DNA of 64,000 nucleotides from positions 1 to 64,000 of the forward strand of contig JBBQTI010000014.1 of NCBI GenBank assembly GCA_038213435.1. The letters are read 5' to 3'. Below are positions 16,605 to 24,856 of this stretch, one piece after another; positions within the stretch are counted from its first letter, which is position 1; each line of letters starts with the position of its first letter. Both the position numbers and the translations under genes were made by a program. The notes beneath the pieces are model-generated. The model saw only the letters and a program-made list of their open reading frames with translations, was not told the DNA's origin and searched no databases. The stretch comes from PALSA-610 sp038213435 (GTDB taxonomy: Bacteria; Actinomycetota; Acidimicrobiia; IMCC26256; PALSA-610).

Positions 16605-16648
16605 AAAAGGGGTGTGTGGACAACCGCGCGGCGTGGCAGCATCTAGGG

Positions 16649-17446
16649 ATGAGCACGCCGATCTTCGTCGTCGACGCCTTCACTTCGGAGGCCTTCCGGG
16701 GCAATCCCGCGGCCGTCGTGCTCGACCACGGCGAAGACCGGTGGATGCAGCGAGTCGCGGCAGAGATGCGCCATTCGGAGACGGCCTTCGTCCGGACGCG
16801 AGATGACGGAGGCGGGTTCGACCTGCGGTGGTTCTCGCCCGAGGTCGAGGTCGACCTGTGCGGTCATGCGACGCTCGCGAGCGCACACGTGCTCTTCGAG
16901 ACCGGACGGGTCGCGCCGGACGCGACCGCTCGTTTCCGCACGCGCAGCGGTGAGCTTCGAGCCGAGCACGCCGGCGCGCAGGGCATCACGCTCGACTTCC
17001 CGCTTGCCGAGCCGGTTCCGGCGCCGGCGATTCCCGAGCTCTTCGACGCGCTCGGGCTCCCGACCGGTGAGATGTTGCGTACCGACGGCGACTTCTTCAT
17101 GTGCGTCGTCGACACCCCGTCAAAGGTGCGCACGCTCGCGCCCGACTTCGTCAAGCTCCGTGCGCTGCGCAACGTTCGCGGTGTCTACGTCACCGCGCCC
17201 GGCGACGACGGTTACGACATCGTGTCCCGCTGCTTCGCGCCCCGGATCGGGATCGACGAAGACCCCGTCACCGGATCGATGTACTGCGTGCTCGTCGCGT
17301 ACTGGGGCCCGCGCTTCGGGAAGGACGAACTGCGCGCGTTCCAGCCTTCGCAACGCGGCGGCGAGGTCACGGTCGTGCAGAAGGGTGACCGCGCGTTGCT
17401 CACGGGCCGGGCTGTGACCGTGCTCACCGGAGAATTACGCGCGTGA
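16649..17446 (+). CDS. PhzF-family isomerase/epimerase-like protein
   Basis: A 265-residue protein of the PhzF/DAP-epimerase fold. It starts with IFVVDAFTSEAFRGNPAAVV and contains MRHSETAFV, in which the Glu corresponds to the PhzF catalytic acid, DLCGHATLASAHVLF, and a second-half FAPRIGIDEDPVTGSM motif. Members outside phenazine clusters have mostly unknown substrates. No phenazine genes are nearby, so phenazine synthesis is not implied. ATG 16649 is preceded by two palindromes that could regulate it. The 3' end overlaps the convergent epimerase gene by 12 bases. Confidence 0.88.
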   Translation: MSTPIFVVDAFTSEAFRGNPAAVVLDHGEDRWMQRVAAEMRHSETAFVRTRDDGGGFDLRWFSPEVEVDLCGHATLASAHVLFETGRVAPDATARFRTRSGELRAEHAGAQGITLDFPLAEPVPAPAIPELFDALGLPTGEMLRTDGDFFMCVVDTPSKVRTLAPDFVKLRALRNVRGVYVTAPGDDGYDIVSRCFAPRIGIDEDPVTGSMYCVLVAYWGPRFGKDELRAFQPSQRGGEVTVVQKGDRALLTGRAVTVLTGELRA

Positions 17447-18379
17447 CCGGTGCCACGCGAGCTGAGCGATCAATCCGTCGCGCAGCGTCACCTCCGGCGC
17501 CCAACCGAACAGCTCGCGGGCGCGGCTGATGGATCCGCCGTTGCGCAGCGCGTCACCGGCCTGGCGCGGCTGCGGCTCGATCTTCACCGGCGCGCCGGCG
17601 AGCTCACCGACGAGCTCGATCAGCTCCGACAGCGCGATCTCTCCCCCGCCCGCGAGATTGCAGTACGCGCCGGGCGCGACGTCGCACTCGGCGCCGAGGA
17701 CATTGCCGCGCACGATGTCGTCGACGAAGGTGAACTCGCGGACCTGCGCGCCGTCGCCGTAGCGCGGGAACGGGATGCCATGAACGGCCGCCTCGCACAG
17801 GCGATGGATCGACATGTCGGGTCGCTGGCGGGGACCGAACACGGTGAAGTAGCGCAGAGCCAAGGTGGAGACGCCCCAGTTCTCCGCGTAGAGGCCGCAC
17901 AGATGCTCGGCGGCGAGCTTGGTGACGCCATAGGGGCTGAACGGCCTCGGAAGATCGTCCTCGTGAACCGGGTAGCGCGGTTGATTGCCGTACACCGAGG
18001 AAGACGACGCGTAGACGACGCGGGCCCCGGGTCGAGCCGCGACCACGGCCTCGAGCAGTCGCTGCGTGGCGAGGACGTTGTGACCCATGTAGTCGCCGAA
18101 CCCGTCCGCCCACGAGAGCCGCACGCCCGCCTGCGCGGCCTGGTGGAACACGACGTCGACGCCGTCGAGCAAGGGCTCTATCGCGACCGACCGCAGGTCG
18201 GCGTCGGCGAACTCGAACTTCGCGTCGCTCCGAGCCGTCGAAAGGTTCCGCTCCTTCTCCGCCGCGGGGTAGTACGGCGTGAAGCAGTCGACGCCGAGTA
18301 CTACGTCGCCGCGCGCCAGGAGGCTCTCCGCGAGATGGCTCCCGACGAATCCGGCGACACCCGTTACCAACGCGCGCAT
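17435..18379 (-). CDS. NAD-dependent epimerase/dehydratase (nucleotide-sugar epimerase)
   Basis: A 314-residue extended SDR: TGVAGFVGSHLAESLL, ASSSSVYGNQ, catalytic YGVTKLAAEHLC and YFTVFGPRQRPDM. The pattern VFGPRQRPDMSIHR is common in UDP-glucuronate/UDP-galacturonate 4-epimerase-like enzymes, but the substrate is not certain. Its start is 2 bases from the lpdA-like stop, so both are probably co-transcribed. It is the third epimerase-type gene in the window and stands apart from the main sugar cluster. Confidence 0.85.
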   Translation of the reverse strand: MRALVTGVAGFVGSHLAESLLARGDVVLGVDCFTPYYPAAEKERNLSTARSDAKFEFADADLRSVAIEPLLDGVDVVFHQAAQAGVRLSWADGFGDYMGHNVLATQRLLEAVVAARPGARVVYASSSSVYGNQPRYPVHEDDLPRPFSPYGVTKLAAEHLCGLYAENWGVSTLALRYFTVFGPRQRPDMSIHRLCEAAVHGIPFPRYGDGAQVREFTFVDDIVRGNVLGAECDVAPGAYCNLAGGGEIALSELIELVGELAGAPVKIEPQPRQAGDALRNGGSISRARELFGWAPEVTLRDGLIAQLAWHRSRA

Positions 18380-18380
18380 A

Positions 18381-19739
18381 TCAGGAGGCCGCGTCGGCGA
18401 GCGACTCCGAGAGCGCAGGGTGGACGAGCAGTGAATCGACGATGTCGACGGCCTTCAGATGGTTGGTGACCGCGACGGCAATCACCGAGATCAACTCGGC
18501 CGCGTTGCGACCGACGATGGCGCCACCGAGAACGACGCCGGTCGCAGGATCGGACAGGATCTTCACGAACCCGCGCGTGTCGCCGTTGATCAACGCCTTC
18601 GGGTTCGCCGAGAACGGCACCTTCGTCACCCGCAGCTTGCGCCCGGCCGCGAACGCCTCGGCTTCGGCGACACCGACCTCGGCGATCTCGGGGTCGGTGA
18701 AGATCGCTTGCGCGGCCTTGTCGTAGTCGAGATGGCGGTGCGCACGGGCCGTGAGTCCCATTACGTGCTCGGCGATCTTCCGTCCCTGCATCGCCGCAAC
18801 CGACGACAACGGCAAACGGCCGGACACGTCGCCGGCCGCGTAGATGTGCGGAAGGTTCGTCTGGCAGTGACGATTGCCCGGGATGTAACCCCGGTCGTCG
18901 ACGTCGACGCCTGCCACCTCGCAACCGAGCCCCTCGCTATTGGGAATCGATCCGACGCACAGCAACGCGTGCGAGCCGTCGACCGCCCGGCCGTCGTCGC
19001 ACGCGATGAAGACCTTCTCGCCCTCGCGTCCGCTCGACATCGCACGCGCGCCCTTCAGCAGCTTCACCCCGCGGCGAAGGAACTCGTCCTCGAGCACCGC
19101 CGCGACCTCCGGGTCCTTGTAGGGCAGCACCTGTTGGCGGGAGACGATCAGCGTCACCCGCGAGCCGAGCGCGCTGAACATGTGCGTGAATTCCACGCCG
19201 GTGACGCCCGAGCCGATCACGACGAGATGATCGGGAATCTCGGGCGGCGGGTACGCCTGGCGTGTCGTCAAGATGCGCTCGCCGTCGATCACCGCCCAGT
19301 CGGGCACGCGCGGACGCGACCCGGTCGACAAAAGGATCGCGTCGGCTTCCAGCTCCACGGTGCCGTCGGCCGTATCGGCCGCGACCGTGTACGCGCCGGT
19401 CAGCCGGCCCGCGCCGCGAATGAGGCGCACGCCCTGCGATTCGAGCAGGCTCGTTACCCCCGTGCGCAGCTTGTCCTCCATGCCCGAGATGCGTTCGCGC
19501 AAGGCGTCGACGTCGAGACGACCCGACGCCTCGAGACCCATCGTCTTCGCGTGCGCGAGCTCTGCGAGCTCGTTGCCGGTCGCGACCATCGCCTTGCTCG
19601 GGATGCAGTCCCAGAGATGCGCAGCACCCCCCACGATGTCGCGCTCGATCATCGTGACCTCGGCGCCGATCGACGCCGCGACCGTCGCCGCGCTGTTTCC
19701 CGCGGGACCGCCTCCGATGATCACGAACCGCACGGCCAT
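18381..19739 (-). CDS. LpdA/SthA-like FAD pyridine-nucleotide oxidoreductase lacking the redox disulfide
   Basis: A 452-residue flavoprotein of the disulfide-reductase family: FAD-binding VIIGGGPAGNSAATVAA, NAD(P)-binding VVIGSGVTGVEFTHMF, IYAAGDVSG, and a C-terminal dimerisation domain. The usual CxxxxC redox pair is altered: GGAAHLWDCIPSK keeps only Cys45, with Ala40 in place of the first Cys. It therefore cannot act as a classic lipoamide dehydrogenase. It resembles mycobacterial LpdA (Rv3303c), a NAD(P)H:quinone reductase, or soluble transhydrogenase. A minus-strand TAGCCT box ends 7 bases before ATG 19739. Confidence 0.88.
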   Translation of the reverse strand: MAVRFVIIGGGPAGNSAATVAASIGAEVTMIERDIVGGAAHLWDCIPSKAMVATGNELAELAHAKTMGLEASGRLDVDALRERISGMEDKLRTGVTSLLESQGVRLIRGAGRLTGAYTVAADTADGTVELEADAILLSTGSRPRVPDWAVIDGERILTTRQAYPPPEIPDHLVVIGSGVTGVEFTHMFSALGSRVTLIVSRQQVLPYKDPEVAAVLEDEFLRRGVKLLKGARAMSSGREGEKVFIACDDGRAVDGSHALLCVGSIPNSEGLGCEVAGVDVDDRGYIPGNRHCQTNLPHIYAAGDVSGRLPLSSVAAMQGRKIAEHVMGLTARAHRHLDYDKAAQAIFTDPEIAEVGVAEAEAFAAGRKLRVTKVPFSANPKALINGDTRGFVKILSDPATGVVLGGAIVGRNAAELISVIAVAVTNHLKAVDIVDSLLVHPALSESLADAAS

Positions 19740-19746
19740 GCGGTCC

Positions 19747-19774
19747 AGGCTACGCGGCGCGGGCCGCCTACCCT
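19747..19774. promoter_or_regulatory. Divergent -10-like boxes for lpdA-like and galT-like genes
   Basis: In the 44-base gap, TAGCCT reads on the minus strand at 19752-19747, 7 bases before ATG 19739. TACCCT reads on the plus strand at 19769-19774, 9 bases before ATG 19784. Both spacings fit leaderless starts. Confidence 0.45.
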
Positions 19775-19783
19775 GACCGTTCG

Positions 19784-20677
19784 ATGCAACAACTCCTCGT
19801 CGACGAGCTGACCGGCGATCGCGTCATTCTCGTTCCCGCGCGCGCCCTGCGGCCGGATACGTTCCGTGTGCACGCCGAACCGCTACCGGCGAGCGTCGCG
19901 AGCTGTCCTTTCTGCCGTGGCAACGAGCACGACACGCCGCCCGAAGTCGCGCGCCTCGGCGATGGTGACCCCGATACGGCGGGATGGAGTCTGCGGGTCG
20001 TTCCGAACAAGTACCCCATCGTCGGCGACGGCGTTCCGGGCGCGCACGAGGTCGTGATCTTTTCCCCCGCGCACGACGTCGACCTGGGCGCACTGTCGGA
20101 CGACGCGGCGGCCGAGGTGCTGCTCGCGCTGCGCGACCGCTCCAGCTTCCACCTCGCGCACGGCTGTCGATACGCGCAAGCCTTCGTCAACCAAGGCAAG
20201 AACGCGGGCGCGTCGATCGAGCATCCGCACGCCCAGCTCGTGGCGCTCGATCTCGTGCCACCGCGCGTGCAAGTCCGCCTCGATCGCTTCGCGGCGGCGA
20301 CGTTCACGAACGACCAGCAGCACAAAGTCGTCGACGGCGCCGTGGTCGTGTGGTGCCCCCGCGCGTCGCCGACGCCCTTCACGGTGCGTCTCGCGCTCGC
20401 GGACGGCGGTCCCCGCTTCGACGAGGCGGCCGACGACGAGACGCGTGCCGTGGGTATCGGGTTGCGCGACGCCATCGCGCGGCTGCGGCGGGCTCTCGGC
20501 GACGTCGCTTACAACGTCATGATCGAGAGCGCGCCCCGTGACCATGCCGAACCGTTCCGCTGGTGGGTCGACGTGGTTCCCCGCGTCACCGTGTACGCGG
20601 GTTTCGAGCTGGCGACCGGCCTGTCGGTGAACGTCGTCGCGCCCGCCGAGGCGGCCGCGGCCCTGCGGGCGACTTGA
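19784..20677 (+). CDS. GalT-like (HIT superfamily) hexose-1-phosphate uridylyltransferase homologue
   Basis: A 297-residue protein with the GalT zinc motif CPFC at residues 41-44, NKYPIVGDG, and the nucleotidyl-transfer motif IEHPHAQLV, where His147 and His149 form the HxH active site. Length is a little shorter than classical GalT. It likely exchanges UMP between sugar-1-phosphates, or acts as a related nucleotidylyl/phosphorolytic enzyme. No galK is nearby, so galactose catabolism is uncertain. It overlaps the next gene by one base (TGATG), forming a three-gene plus-strand operon. Confidence 0.82.
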   Translation: MQQLLVDELTGDRVILVPARALRPDTFRVHAEPLPASVASCPFCRGNEHDTPPEVARLGDGDPDTAGWSLRVVPNKYPIVGDGVPGAHEVVIFSPAHDVDLGALSDDAAAEVLLALRDRSSFHLAHGCRYAQAFVNQGKNAGASIEHPHAQLVALDLVPPRVQVRLDRFAAATFTNDQQHKVVDGAVVVWCPRASPTPFTVRLALADGGPRFDEAADDETRAVGIGLRDAIARLRRALGDVAYNVMIESAPRDHAEPFRWWVDVVPRVTVYAGFELATGLSVNVVAPAEAAAALRAT

Positions 20678-21114
20678 TGAAGATCAGGGTCGCGATCACG
20701 ATCGACGCACCCCCGGCCGACACGTGGCGGTCCGTGGAACCGATCGAGCGTCACGTCGAATGGATGGCCGAGGCGTACGCCATCCGCTTCATCGGCACGC
20801 AGACCCGCGGCGCCGGTACGACATTCGACTGCGTGACGAAGGTCGGACCGTTTCACCTGACCGACCGGATGACAGTGACGGAGTGGGAGCACGGCCGGTT
20901 GATGGGCATCGAGCACCGTGGCATCGTCACCGGGCGCGGCCGCTTCACGTTGCGGCGCCGCCGCGGCGGCCGCACCCAATTCACTTGGAGCGAACGCCTG
21001 ACCTTTCCGTGGTGGATGGGAGGTCCGGTCGGCGGCCTGGCCGCGAAGCCGGTGCTGCGCGGGATCTGGCGCCGTAACCTGCGCCGCCTGAAGGCGATCG
21101 TGGAGGCGGCATGA
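20677..21114 (+). CDS. SRPBCC/polyketide-cyclase-like small-ligand-binding protein
   Basis: A 145-residue protein beginning KIRVAITIDAPPADTWRSVEPIERHVEW, the normal start of START/Bet v1-like (SRPBCC) domains, then TTFDCVTKVGPF and TVTEWEHGRL. These domains bind lipids or other hydrophobic molecules in a deep pocket. No catalytic residues can be assigned. It is translationally coupled with the GalT-like gene (one-base overlap) and with the LLM gene (ATGA overlap). Confidence 0.8.
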   Translation: MKIRVAITIDAPPADTWRSVEPIERHVEWMAEAYAIRFIGTQTRGAGTTFDCVTKVGPFHLTDRMTVTEWEHGRLMGIEHRGIVTGRGRFTLRRRRGGRTQFTWSERLTFPWWMGGPVGGLAAKPVLRGIWRRNLRRLKAIVEAA

Positions 21115-22082
21115 ACAACCGGGCAGTGAGCGTCGCGGGATTGCAGACGTTGGGCGCCGGCCTGTCGCTCGATGTCGCGCGCGAGGCCGACGAGCTCGGG
21201 TTCTCGGCGGTATGGGTCGCCGAGGCGAGTGCGGCGGAAGGCATGTCGCTGCTCGGCGCCGTGAGTCAGGTCGCGCCGCACGTCGGGCTCGGTACCGGAG
21301 TGCTGGCGTTACAGCTCCGAACACCTCCGCTGCACGCGATGGCGGCCGCGACGCTCCAGCAGCTCGCGGGTGACCGTGACGTGTTCCTGGGCGTCGGCAT
21401 CTCGTCGCCGGCGGTGGCGGGTCAGTGGCACGGTGCGGGCTACACCGACCGCCCGATCGCCCAGGTGCGCGAGTTCCTCACGCTGTTGCGCGAGTGCCTC
21501 TCCGGTGAGACCGTCACCTTCGAGGGCGACTTCTACACGGTCAAGCGTTTTCGCCTCGGATTGAGGCTCGGCGAGCGGCGGCCGAAGATCGCGCTGGCGG
21601 CGCTGAACAAGCAGATGCTGCGCCTGGCGGGCGAGCTGGCCGACGTCGTGCTGCTGAACTACCTGCCCGCGGCCCTCGTTCCGTGGTGCGTCGAGCGCGT
21701 GCGCGCGGGCGGCGCCGCGCAGATCCACGCGTACGTCCACTGCGCGGTGACAGACCGCGACCGCTACGCCGAGGTCGCGCGCAAGGATCTCCTCAACTAC
21801 GCGGTTGTTCCCGCGTATGCCGCGCAGTTCGAGCGCGCCGGATTCATCGACGAGGTCCGACACTTCCAGAATCGCTGGGCCGCGCGCGATCGCGACGGTG
21901 CGCTCGAGGCGATCAGCGACGACTGGGTCGACGCGATCCAGATCATGGGCGACGAGCAGCACGTGCGCGACGCGGTGCAGGCGTATGCCGACCATGGCGT
22001 CGATGTGCCTATCGCGTTCGCGCTGCCGTGGGGCGAAGACCGCCGGGCGACGGTAAGCGCCACGCTCCGCGCCCTGGCATGA
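21111..22082 (+). CDS. LLM-class (luciferase-like) oxidoreductase, probably F420-dependent
   Basis: A 323-residue TIM-barrel enzyme. The N-terminus (LQTLGAGLSLDVAREADELGFSAVWVAEAS) and the middle (VGLGTGVLALQLRTPPLHAMAAATLQQLAGDR) match luciferase-like monooxygenases of the F420 branch, as does FLGVGISSPAVAGQWHG. Its substrate is unknown. It ends the operon with the GalT-like and SRPBCC genes. Presence of F420 biosynthesis genes in the same window supports an F420 cofactor, but FMN use cannot be excluded. Confidence 0.87.
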   Translation: MNNRAVSVAGLQTLGAGLSLDVAREADELGFSAVWVAEASAAEGMSLLGAVSQVAPHVGLGTGVLALQLRTPPLHAMAAATLQQLAGDRDVFLGVGISSPAVAGQWHGAGYTDRPIAQVREFLTLLRECLSGETVTFEGDFYTVKRFRLGLRLGERRPKIALAALNKQMLRLAGELADVVLLNYLPAALVPWCVERVRAGGAAQIHAYVHCAVTDRDRYAEVARKDLLNYAVVPAYAAQFERAGFIDEVRHFQNRWAARDRDGALEAISDDWVDAIQIMGDEQHVRDAVQAYADHGVDVPIAFALPWGEDRRATVSATLRALA

Positions 22083-22103
22083 GACGCGGATAGCGACCCA
22101 CCG

Positions 22104-22883
22104 TCAGCGACCGGCGAACTTCGCCTTGCCGGGTCCTTCGTCCAGGAACGACTGGACACCGGTGCGCGCGTCCTCGGTTCCGAACACTTCGACGAATGCA
22201 TCATGCTCGAGATCGAGACCGTCGGCGAGCGATCGGTCGAGACCGTCGTCGATCGCGCGCTTTGCCATCCCCATCGCGACGACCGCGCCCTTTCCGAGCT
22301 CCGACGCCCAGTGGAGCGCCGCCTGCTCCTCCTCGCCGGGTGTGACCACCCGGTCGACGAGACCGATCTCGTGCGCCTCGTCGGCGCGAACCTGACGGCC
22401 GCTCCAGATCATGTCCTTCGCCCGAGCCGGACCGACGAGACGCGTCAATCGCTGGGTTCCGCCCGCGCCGGGGATGATGCCGAGCAGGATCTCCGGTTGG
22501 CCCAGGCGCGCCGTCCCCCCCGCGACCCGAAAGTCGCACGCGCACGCGAGCTCCAACCCGCCGCCCAACGCGTAACCCCGGATCGCCGCGATCACGGGAC
22601 GCGGGATCGCGGCCACCGCGTCGAACGCGTCGCGGAACGCACCCGCGATCACCCGCGCGACGTCCTGACCCGAGAATTCGGAGATGTCGGCTCCCGCCGC
22701 GAACGCCTTCTCCCCACCCGCCACCACGACGGCCTTCACCGTGGCGTCGTCGCCGACCGCGCGCGCGATGTCGCGCAACCGCTCGAGCAGGGCCCGCGAC
22801 AGCGGGTTCATCGGCGGGTTGTTCAGGCGCACCACTACGACCCCGTCGTCGTGGGGCTCCATGAGGACGAGTTCGTCGGCCAT
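22104..22883 (-). CDS. Enoyl-CoA hydratase/isomerase family protein
   Basis: A 259-residue crotonase-fold protein: NNPPMNPLS, the oxyanion-hole segment AFAAGADISEFSG, IRGYALGGGLELACACDFRVA and PEILLGIIPGAGGTQRL, including Glu positions usual for hydratases. It hydrates enoyl-CoA in beta-oxidation or a related pathway. ATG 22883 is preceded by a minus-strand TAATAA 9 bases upstream, so it is probably its own transcript. It sits downstream of a GNAT gene and meaB on the same strand. Confidence 0.9.
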   Translation of the reverse strand: MADELVLMEPHDDGVVVVRLNNPPMNPLSRALLERLRDIARAVGDDATVKAVVVAGGEKAFAAGADISEFSGQDVARVIAGAFRDAFDAVAAIPRPVIAAIRGYALGGGLELACACDFRVAGGTARLGQPEILLGIIPGAGGTQRLTRLVGPARAKDMIWSGRQVRADEAHEIGLVDRVVTPGEEEQAALHWASELGKGAVVAMGMAKRAIDDGLDRSLADGLDLEHDAFVEVFGTEDARTGVQSFLDEGPGKAKFAGR

Positions 22884-22892
22884 CGCCGGACC

Positions 22893-22898
22893 TTATTA
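22893..22898 (-). promoter_or_regulatory. -10-like box before enoyl-CoA hydratase
   Basis: The minus strand reads TAATAA at 22898-22893, ending 9 bases before ATG 22883. A leaderless start is plausible; no Shine-Dalgarno sequence is visible. Confidence 0.35.
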
Positions 22899-22903
22899 CC
22901 GCG

Positions 22904-23551
22904 TCACGCGGGCGAGCGCGGGAACAGGACCTCGGCGCCGACGGGTACGTATCCGGCCGCGGCGACGGCCCGCAGCGACGCCGCGTTCCCGGGCGCCACT
23001 TGCGCCCACAACGGCTCACCGGCGGGGACGAGACCGGCGGCCGCCCGCGCCACCATCCGGCCCAATCCGCGCCCTCGTGCACTCGGCATCACCTCGAAGC
23101 CGAAGTCCCAACGATCACACACGCCGCGCCCGATCACGAGCACCGCGGCGTCGTCGTAGGCGACGAAGACGCGCATCCCTTCCCGGTACCGCGCCGCGCG
23201 TTCAACCCGCGGATGATCGTGACCGTCCACCTCGCGCATCCACGCGGGCGCGCCCGCGCCGTCGCCGACGCGACACAGCAGCACGTCGAAGGTCGCCGGC
23301 GACGACTCGAGGCGTTGCCCCAGCCAGCTCAACGTCGCGGCCGACATCGGCAGAGACAGGTCGCCCGACGGTATGCGCGCCGCGACCGTGTCGGGATCGA
23401 TGTCCGCGGCGAGCATGAAGTGACCGGTGAGCCCGACGATCGCGTCGACCCGACCACCGGGCGACGGCACGACCTCGATCAGCCCATCGGCCGGTGGGAA
23501 CCTCCCGGCCGCGGCGTCGTCGAGCAGCGCGCGCAGCGGGTGCGTGCTCAC
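22904..23551 (-). CDS. GNAT-family N-acetyltransferase
   Basis: A 215-residue protein with the acetyl-CoA-binding segment FEVMPSARGRGLGRMVARAAA followed by QVAPGNAASLRAVAAAGYVPVGAEV, the typical motif A and B region of GNAT enzymes, at the C-terminus. The N-terminal half (RALLDDAAAG, DAIVGLTGHFMLAADID) is less typical. Acceptor substrate unknown. Its GTG 23551 overlaps the meaB stop by GTGA, so it is translationally coupled to meaB. Confidence 0.8.
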   Translation of the reverse strand: MSTHPLRALLDDAAAGRFPPADGLIEVVPSPGGRVDAIVGLTGHFMLAADIDPDTVAARIPSGDLSLPMSAATLSWLGQRLESSPATFDVLLCRVGDGAGAPAWMREVDGHDHPRVERAARYREGMRVFVAYDDAAVLVIGRGVCDRWDFGFEVMPSARGRGLGRMVARAAAGLVPAGEPLWAQVAPGNAASLRAVAAAGYVPVGAEVLFPRSPA

Positions 23552-24486
23552 GCCCGCAGCAACTCCTCCGCCGCGGAGTAGGGATCGCGGGCGCGCCGGG
23601 CGACCTCGTCGACGATCGTCTCGAAGCGCGGCCCGCTGCACAACTTCCACGCGCGGTCCAGCATCTCGGCCGCCACCAATCCGCGCAGTTCCTCGCGCAG
23701 ACGTGCCCGGCGCCGCGCGTCCGCATCTCCCGTCGCCTCCAGGTGCGCCCGGTGCGCGGCGATCGCCTCGAACAGCTCGTCGACACCCTCCCCGGTGGTC
23801 GCGACGGTGCGCACGATGGGTGGTCGCCAGGTACGCCGGCTCGACAGCTCGAGCATTCCCGCGAGATCACTCTGGGTTTCGGCCACGCCGGGCCGGTCGG
23901 CCTTGTTCACGACGAACACTTCGGCGATCTCCAGCAGCCCCGCTTTTGCGGCCTGCACGGAATCTCCCCAACCCGGGTTCACGACGACGACAGTGGTGTC
24001 GGCGTGTCCGGCGATCTCGACCTCGACCTGCCCGACGCCGACGGTCTCGATCACGATCCAGGCTTTGCCGACCGCGTCGAGCACGCGCGCTGCCTGCGGT
24101 GTTGCGAGCGAGAGGCCACCGAGATGCCCGTGCGTGGCCATCGACCGGATGAAGACCCCGGGATCGGAGGTGTGACTCTGCATCCGCACCCGGTCGCCGA
24201 GGATCGCGCCCCCGCTGAACGGGCTCGACGGATCGACGGCGAGCACGCCGACCTCGGTGCCGCCGGCGCGCAACCGCCCCACGAGCTGGTCCGTCAGGGT
24301 CGACTTCCCCGAGCCCGGCGCGCCCGTGATGCCGATCGACCACGCGTTACCGGTGCGCGGGTGCAGCATCTGGATCGCGACGCGGGCATCAACGCCTCCC
24401 CGTTCGACCAGTGAGAGGACCTTGGCGATCGACCGCCGGTCACCCTCGAGTGCGCGCCCGACGAGCGCGACCGTGGCGTCTCCCAT
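23548..24486 (-). CDS. meaB: Methylmalonyl-CoA mutase-associated GTPase MeaB
   Basis: A 312-residue G3E-type GTPase (MeaB/ArgK). It has the P-loop GAPGSGKST at residues 55-63, VLAVDPSSPFSGGAILGDRVRM, IVIETVGVGQ and the guanine-specificity motif NKAD. MeaB protects adenosylcobalamin-dependent acyl-CoA mutases and gates their cofactor loading. The likely partner is the mutase at 36104-37717, 12 kb away; no mutase gene is adjacent. It is followed by the coupled GNAT gene and preceded by the NifU-like gene 12 bases upstream. Confidence 0.93.
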   Translation of the reverse strand: MGDATVALVGRALEGDRRSIAKVLSLVERGGVDARVAIQMLHPRTGNAWSIGITGAPGSGKSTLTDQLVGRLRAGGTEVGVLAVDPSSPFSGGAILGDRVRMQSHTSDPGVFIRSMATHGHLGGLSLATPQAARVLDAVGKAWIVIETVGVGQVEVEIAGHADTTVVVVNPGWGDSVQAAKAGLLEIAEVFVVNKADRPGVAETQSDLAGMLELSSRRTWRPPIVRTVATTGEGVDELFEAIAAHRAHLEATGDADARRRARLREELRGLVAAEMLDRAWKLCSGPRFETIVDEVARRARDPYSAAEELLRA

Positions 24487-24498
24487 GGAGCGCCGACG

Positions 24499-24744
24499 TT
24501 ACTCGTCGGCAACGACCTCGGTGATGCCGGGAACGCGGTCCATGATGATCCGCTCGACGCCCGCCTTGAGCGTCATCATCGAGACCGGGCAGGTCCCGCA
24601 CGCGCCGACAAGCGAGACGTGCACGACGGCGTCCTCGTCGATCCCGTTGAACACGATGTCGCCACCGTCGCTCTGCAGCGCGGGGCGGATCACCTCGATC
24701 GCTTCGAGCACACCCTCTTCCATGTCGGCGACGTCAAGCGCCAT
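24499..24744 (-). CDS. NifU C-terminal-domain (Nfu) Fe-S carrier
   Basis: An 81-residue single-domain Nfu protein. RPALQSDGGDIVF is followed by the cluster-binding Cys pair in GACGTCPVS (Cys49 and Cys52). Such proteins assemble or carry [4Fe-4S] clusters to target enzymes. It reads on toward meaB with a 12-base gap. The minus-strand leader TTTGGAGATCTGATG shows a GGAG ribosome site about 7 bases before ATG 24744, unlike the leaderless neighbours. Confidence 0.9.
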   Translation of the reverse strand: MALDVADMEEGVLEAIEVIRPALQSDGGDIVFNGIDEDAVVHVSLVGACGTCPVSMMTLKAGVERIIMDRVPGITEVVADE

Positions 24745-24856
24745 CAGATCTCCAAACCGTCGGACTTGCCGAGTGCAACCGTTTCAGTATCGCGCGTGTT
24801 CCCCGAAGCCCTCGGCCCCGGCCGTTCAGCCCTCCACCCGGGCCGTTCGTCGTCGC

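Noticed and set aside
16649..17446. Phenazine biosynthesis suggested by the PhzF homologue
   Set aside because: No other phz genes are nearby. PhzF-family proteins are widespread in organisms without phenazines.
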